10,004 nt of DNA from JANWKQ01 sp040376605 (GTDB taxonomy: Bacteria; Bacteroidota; Bacteroidia; CAIKAF01): assembly GCA_040376605.1 (NCBI GenBank), contig JBEIQI010000101.1, forward strand, positions 1 to 10,004, given 5' to 3'. The notes under the pieces were generated by a model. That model saw only the letters and a list, made by a program, of their open reading frames with translations, ran no database searches and was not told where the DNA came from. Positions 6,391-10,004 of the stretch are shown piece by piece. A program made the position numbers and the translations under genes. Numbering within the stretch: the stretch's first letter is position 1; each line of letters opens with the position of its first letter.

Positions 6391-6780
6391 ATGAAAAAGA
6401 ATCTATTTAAAGGCAACGTACTTAAAAATCTCTTTGAGGAAATGAAGGAGATAGAAAAAGTGCAAATAGAAACCAAGTTTAATTTGGCCAATGCCTTAGA
6501 AAGTCTTCTAAAAAACAAAGGCATTTCAAAATCAGAATTTGCTGCCAAAATGGGCAAATCGCCCAGCGAAATTAGCAAGTGGATGAGTGGTAAACATAAT
6601 TTTACCATCGATACCCTTATGGAAATTGCCCATGCCTTAAAGGTAGATATTACCGAACTCCTTAGATTTAAGCCGGAACCTCTCTTTAAAACTCAAGTTA
6701 CCGTGCATCGTAAAAAATCATCTAACGAGTCGGACTCCAAAAATGAAGACCTGGATGATTTTGAATATATCGAAGAATAA
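6391..6780 (+). CDS. XRE-family helix-turn-helix transcriptional regulator
   Basis: Small (129-residue) DNA-binding protein. Residues about 30-92 form a Cro/C1-type HTH: NLANALESLLKNKG (helix 1), SKSEFAAKMG (helix 2), SPSEISKWMSGKHN (recognition helix), FTIDTLMEIAHALKVD (helix 4). An N-terminal charged helix of about 28 residues precedes it, and the last ~20 residues are strongly acidic (ED/DD/EE). There is no ligand-binding or peptidase domain. The HTH resembles HigA-type antitoxins and solitary XRE regulators, but no toxin-like gene lies on either side, so a solitary regulator is favoured. It has its own TAACTTTG promoter and a palindrome upstream, suggesting autoregulation or shared control with the divergent phasin-like gene. 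The stop is followed within nine bases by the large inverted repeat. Confidence 0.88.
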   Translation: MKKNLFKGNVLKNLFEEMKEIEKVQIETKFNLANALESLLKNKGISKSEFAAKMGKSPSEISKWMSGKHNFTIDTLMEIAHALKVDITELLRFKPEPLFKTQVTVHRKKSSNESDSKNEDLDDFEYIEE

Positions 6781-6788
6781 ACTTTAAC

Positions 6789-6937
6789 CTGGGGGCACTA
6801 TCCGGTGCTTCGTTTAAGCTGTCTTGGTTCCGCCACTTATCTACAAACAAAAAAGGAGTTTATTCTATTCCACTCTTTTTTGTTAGCAGCTAAGGGCCTC
6901 GCCATCGCCAAGCTAACACTTCGCCCCGGGGCCCGAG
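6789..6937. repeat. Large imperfect inverted repeat filling the convergent gap (terminator-like apex)
   Basis: The left arm (6789-6858, 70 bases) and the reverse complement of the right arm (6873-6937, 65 bases) share clear blocks in the same order: CT.GGG and CCGG near the outer ends, TTA.GCT, TGG, GCC, CTTA.CT.C and finally AACAAAAAAG(G)AG. The loop is 14 bases (6859-6872). The apex, AACAAAAAAGGAG paired with CTCTTTTTTGTT, has T-runs on both strands and can act as a bidirectional terminator for the XRE gene and the propeller gene. The right arm is GC-rich (36 of 55 bases in 6882-6936) and contains the palindrome GCCCCGGGGC (6923-6932) and TGTTAGC...GCTAACA (6881-6918). It could be a decayed palindromic intergenic repeat or MITE-like element, or a structured RNA. 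Confidence 0.55.
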
Positions 6938-6942
6938 TAAAA

Positions 6943-9390
6943 CTATCTATGCAAAAATACTTTACGGGTATACACTTTTTTATTGTCCTCGAAAATATTT
7001 ACTAGATACATCCCATTGGCATTTCCTGAAATATTAATAGAGCTCTGATTGTTTGCAGATAAAATCTTTTGTCCCGCCACATTATATACTTCAATTCGGT
7101 AATCCAATTGGGTAGCTTCCACTTGTACCATTCCCGCTGTTACCGTTGGATATACTTTATATTTGTCCGCTATTTCATCTTCTACACTCATTCCGGTAGC
7201 AGGTATATCCGCAGTCCAAATACCACGACCATGGGTAAAAATAAATGCCTTACAATCGCTATTTCTAATTTTAACCTGATGCACCGATACATTAGGAATA
7301 TCTGTTTCCAACACCCAATTCGTTCCTCCATTACTTGAAGTAAATAACCCAAAATCAGTTCCTATTACTAAATAATCTTCGTGATAAGGACTAACATCAA
7401 TCGAGTTTACACCTAAACCCGCCGGTAAATCTCCTTGAATGGATGACCATACAGGCGTAGTATTGGCATTCACCACTTTATATACCCTTGGATTATTTGA
7501 AACGGTGCTATAGGTAATAAATAACGTTCCTTCGTTTTTAGGACTTACCGAAATACATGACATAAATCCACCTCCCACTGTGCCCGGAATCGTACTACTT
7601 AAATTTACCTGATCACCAGGTCCCGAAAAAATTCCACTTGGAACACGATAAAATTTATTAACCCCTCCGGCATATATAATCGGATCCAATTCATAAGAAA
7701 CTCCCACTGCATATAAATTGGAAATTGGACTGGTAAGGATTTCCCAGTTATCGGCACCATTAATGGTTCTCCATAACCTATTTTGTGTAGGGAAATATAA
7801 TTGTTGTCCATCTAATTCATTCATTTCAAAAGGATTGATAAACCAAGTTCCATCATCGATATCTCCATTGGCATCACCATCCATTTCATTCATGGCCGGA
7901 TAAAAGAATGGATAATTGGCATGTGCATTGATCGTTTTTTGAATATGTCCATCCTGCCATGATACATAACCTTCGAAAGAGGTTTGCTGATTCACGGCAC
8001 AAAAGGCTCCATCCCCTCCAAAAATATGATTCTGTGCCATAGTGGTTGGCTTGCCTGATTGAGTTCCATTGTCCTGTGTTCCGCCCCAAAAACGAACACT
8101 ATCAGGGAAAAAACAACCTGCATAAAATTGAGTTACATTATATCCATTGTTGAGTTCGTAAGAGGTAGATCCGAAATAATTTACATCATATCTATGCACT
8201 CCACCATCATTCCCGATATAATAATAATCAGGATTCATTGGATCCGAAAAACCAATATGATAATCGGCATGCGAATCCCAACCTTGAATCCAGCCACCAC
8301 CACCATTAAAACTAATGGCAATATCAACACCTCCTACAATGACGGTTTGTGGTGAATTATCATCGACAAACATCATCATAGTATACCACGGATATGGCAA
8401 ACTAATACCATCTACCGAAGGATTTATTTTTTCGGTCCAGGTAACACCCTGATCAGTTGATTGCCAAAATGAATGAATGGCATCCCCTGTATTGTTTTCG
8501 TACATGGCATAAACATAATTGGCATTGGTTCTACATCTTGCCAATACTACCCGATTAAAATTGGAAACAGGTAAACCCGCTGTTGAAATTTCTGTAAAGG
8601 TCCCAACGTCACCCGATGGAGAATAATATAATCCATCATGATGCGCTGCCACAATAATACTTCCATCAGGAAACACCACAATATCGGTAATTTCACGTCC
8701 GGTTAAAACATTTACCCAGGTTGCGCCTGCATCTGGTGTTTGCCATAAACCTAAAGAACCTGTACCCACAAAAACTTCGTTGGTATCATTCAATGAATGT
8801 TCTATTTGCCAGGTATAATTAAAATTATTTCCCGAACTGGTTAACAGAGAAAAACTCTGTCCTCCATCGGTTGATTTATACACTCCGTTACCCGGAATTC
8901 CTGCACTATTTCCAGCCATTTCTCCACCTGAATAATAAAATATATTATGATCAAATGGACTTTGTGTGATAGACGTAATACTTAAATTAGCCATGTTATC
9001 ATCCACCGGACTCCAGTTCGCACCTCTATCTGGGGAAACCCAAAGACCGCCAGAAACTCCTCCTGCAAAAAGTCTCGAAGAATCAGCATAATCTACTAAC
9101 ATGGCCCGGGTTCTTCCACCAACATTGTTCGGTCCACATTCGGTGACATTCGAAAAAAGTGCACCGGATCTAACTGAACGTAAATCCATCACTTCTTGCC
9201 GAACCTGATTATATAAATCCCAATCGATTAAACCATCCTGTCCTTTTTTCATTTCATAAAATTGTTCAAACCATCCGGGATTACCAGGGATTTCTTTTTC
9301 TTCGGAGGAAGGTTTTAAATAATTTTTTATTGATAAAACAGAAACTGCTGTAATTATTAAAAAGGGAATGATCCAGGAAACTTTTTTCAT
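6943..9390 (-). CDS. Secreted Asp-box (BNR/sortilin-like) propeller protein with T9SS type A sorting domain
   Basis: 815-residue exported protein. Residues 1-20 are a signal-peptide-like hydrophobic stretch after MKK, without an obvious AxA site. Residues about 80-730 carry Asp-box repeats of the S-x-D-x-G-x-x-W type: SPDRGANW (119), STDGGQSF (173), TPDAGATW (218), STDQGVTW (311), SFNGGGGW (360), TINGADNW (542) and SSNGGTNW (685), implying a VPS10/sortilin-like beta-propeller, possibly two. GNDGGVHR (393) and GGTQDNGTQSG (436) are typical of this family in Bacteroidota. DANGDIDD at 506-513 looks like a calcium-binding loop. Residues about 745-815 (YPTVTAGMVQVE, YNVAGQKI, NGMYLVNIF, KVFLHR) form the C-terminal sorting domain recognised by the type IX secretion system, which exports the protein across the outer membrane and usually cleaves the domain. 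No glycosidase catalytic residues can be assigned, so a binding or adhesion role is as likely as an enzyme. Confidence 0.92.
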   Translation of the reverse strand: MKKVSWIIPFLIITAVSVLSIKNYLKPSSEEKEIPGNPGWFEQFYEMKKGQDGLIDWDLYNQVRQEVMDLRSVRSGALFSNVTECGPNNVGGRTRAMLVDYADSSRLFAGGVSGGLWVSPDRGANWSPVDDNMANLSITSITQSPFDHNIFYYSGGEMAGNSAGIPGNGVYKSTDGGQSFSLLTSSGNNFNYTWQIEHSLNDTNEVFVGTGSLGLWQTPDAGATWVNVLTGREITDIVVFPDGSIIVAAHHDGLYYSPSGDVGTFTEISTAGLPVSNFNRVVLARCRTNANYVYAMYENNTGDAIHSFWQSTDQGVTWTEKINPSVDGISLPYPWYTMMMFVDDNSPQTVIVGGVDIAISFNGGGGWIQGWDSHADYHIGFSDPMNPDYYYIGNDGGVHRYDVNYFGSTSYELNNGYNVTQFYAGCFFPDSVRFWGGTQDNGTQSGKPTTMAQNHIFGGDGAFCAVNQQTSFEGYVSWQDGHIQKTINAHANYPFFYPAMNEMDGDANGDIDDGTWFINPFEMNELDGQQLYFPTQNRLWRTINGADNWEILTSPISNLYAVGVSYELDPIIYAGGVNKFYRVPSGIFSGPGDQVNLSSTIPGTVGGGFMSCISVSPKNEGTLFITYSTVSNNPRVYKVVNANTTPVWSSIQGDLPAGLGVNSIDVSPYHEDYLVIGTDFGLFTSSNGGTNWVLETDIPNVSVHQVKIRNSDCKAFIFTHGRGIWTADIPATGMSVEDEIADKYKVYPTVTAGMVQVEATQLDYRIEVYNVAGQKILSANNQSSINISGNANGMYLVNIFEDNKKVYTRKVFLHR

Positions 9391-9428
9391 ATGAGAAATT
9401 TAAATGCCCTTAGAGGCCATTAATAAAA

Positions 9429-9436
9429 CAAATTTA
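9429..9436 (-). promoter_or_regulatory. Bacteroidota -7 promoter element for the T9SS cargo gene
   Basis: On the minus strand this reads TAAATTTG, a full match to TAnnTTTG, 38 bases ahead of the ATG at 9390. It lies in the 150-base divergent gap shared with the transporter gene. Confidence 0.55.
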
Positions 9437-9540
9437 ATAATTATTGATGGCTTTGTATGGACAAAATTGATGATTTGTCGGGGAATGAGCAGGAATTGAT
9501 AAAGTTTTTATAAGTTAGCAAAGAATTACTAATCAATGAC

Positions 9541-10004
9541 ATGACTGCTGAAGGCAAATCCACGAGAAATCAAATACTCATCATCATCGTGGCATCGTTG
9601 GGCTATTTTGTTGATATCTACGACCTTATCTTATTTAACGTTGTAAAAAAAAGCAGTTTATTATCCTTAGGCTTTTTACCCGATCAATTAAAAGATCTCG
9701 AAATATTTTTGTTTAACTGCCAAATGGGCGGCATGTTAACGGGTGGAATTTTATGGGGTATTTTAGGAGATAAAAAAGGGAGACTCAAGGTGTTATTTGG
9801 CTCCATCCTCTTGTACTCCTTAGCAAATATTGCCAATGCTTATGTTTGGGATCTCAATTCTTATGCGGTAATACGTTTTATTGCAGGGGTTGGGTTAGCC
9901 GGAGAATTAGGGGCGGGTATTACCCTCATCAGCGAAATGATGAAAAAAGAAAAACGAGGATATGGTACCATGATTGTGGTAACCTTTGGTGCCCTAGGTG
10001 CAGT
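9541..10004 (+). CDS. Major facilitator superfamily transporter, N-terminal part
   Basis: The frame starts at ATG 9541 and is still open at the right edge, giving 154 residues of an inner-membrane transporter. TM1 spans about 11-34 and includes GYFVDIYDL, a pattern seen in metabolite:H+ symporters. TM2 starts near 55, and the TM2-TM3 loop carries MFS motif A as GILGDKKGRLKV (73-84). TM3 is about 85-100. TM4, RFIAGVGLAGELGAG (112-126), is followed by SEMMKKEKRG, which matches the G..GE...G..L.SE.....RG pattern of the organic-acid/sugar-phosphate-type MFS branches. Substrate unknown: the C-terminal half is missing and the neighbours give no hint. It diverges from the T9SS cargo gene. A weak promoter-like TAAGTTAG (9511-9518) precedes it, and no Shine-Dalgarno sequence is visible. 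Confidence 0.9.
   Translation, partial: MTAEGKSTRNQILIIIVASLGYFVDIYDLILFNVVKKSSLLSLGFLPDQLKDLEIFLFNCQMGGMLTGGILWGILGDKKGRLKVLFGSILLYSLANIANAYVWDLNSYAVIRFIAGVGLAGELGAGITLISEMMKKEKRGYGTMIVVTFGALGA

Noticed and set aside
6391..6780. XRE protein as the antitoxin of a HigBA-type toxin-antitoxin pair
   Set aside because: The HTH looks compatible, but there is no toxin-sized gene on the same strand on either side.
6881..6918. Integron attC-like site (GTTAGC...GCTAAC)
   Set aside because: attC sites have RYYYAAC on the left and GTTRRRY on the right. Here the order is reversed, there is no integrase or cassette array, and the motif is better explained as part of the larger inverted repeat.
6805..7005. 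Small rightward open frame in the convergent gap
   Set aside because: It runs through the inverted repeat and into the antisense end of the T9SS cargo gene, with no start signal and no recognisable protein features.
7069..8355. Several open frames on both strands inside the propeller gene
   Set aside because: All lie within the long, motif-supported T9SS cargo frame and show no domain or start signal of their own.
1..10004. Phage, insertion sequence, CRISPR array, tRNA or defence island
   Set aside because: No transposase, integrase, reverse transcriptase, nuclease pair, regularly spaced long repeats or tRNA-like cloverleaf could be seen by eye in this window.

Overview
The window looks like chromosomal DNA from a free-living or host-associated member of the Bacteroidota. 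The base composition is AT-rich. Five clean matches to the Bacteroidota -7 promoter element TAnnTTTG sit 25-39 bases ahead of start codons, and Shine-Dalgarno sequences are weak or absent. The proteins are also typical of the phylum: a type IX secretion (T9SS) sorting-domain protein, a DUF3127 OB-fold protein, a PepC-like C1B peptidase and small Cys-rich lipoproteins. I cannot place it below phylum level.

Layout. At the left edge is the C-terminus of a bleomycin hydrolase/PepC-type aminopeptidase (+), closed by a perfect bidirectional terminator hairpin. A leftward block follows (349-2585): an exported M14 zinc carboxypeptidase and, downstream of it, two tandem paralogous 61-residue lipoproteins with the same cysteine spacing. 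Diverging from it is a rightward pair: a DUF3127 protein with an SSB-like acidic tip, then an FkbM-type methyltransferase. This pair converges on an AarF/UbiB/ABC1-family atypical kinase (-). Next is a short phasin-like coiled-coil protein (-) with its own promoter and terminator. A 302-base divergent control region (6089-6390) separates it from a small XRE-type DNA-binding regulator (+). The regulator converges on a large secreted Asp-box (BNR) propeller protein with a T9SS C-terminal sorting domain (-). The convergent gap is almost entirely filled by a ~149-base imperfect inverted repeat with a GC-rich right arm. At the right edge, diverging from the propeller gene, a major facilitator superfamily transporter (+) starts and runs off the window.

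How the genes relate. I see no phage, insertion sequence, CRISPR array, tRNA/rRNA or classic defence operon. The genes are mostly core or housekeeping, or cell-envelope and secretion functions. The parts most worth a second look are the divergent region at 6089-6390 (three GATAA repeats, a 24-bp perfect palindrome and five TGNCA-like pentamers at near helical spacing), the large inverted repeat at 6789-6937, the paired mini-lipoproteins, and the UbiB-kinase / phasin-like / XRE neighbourhood.
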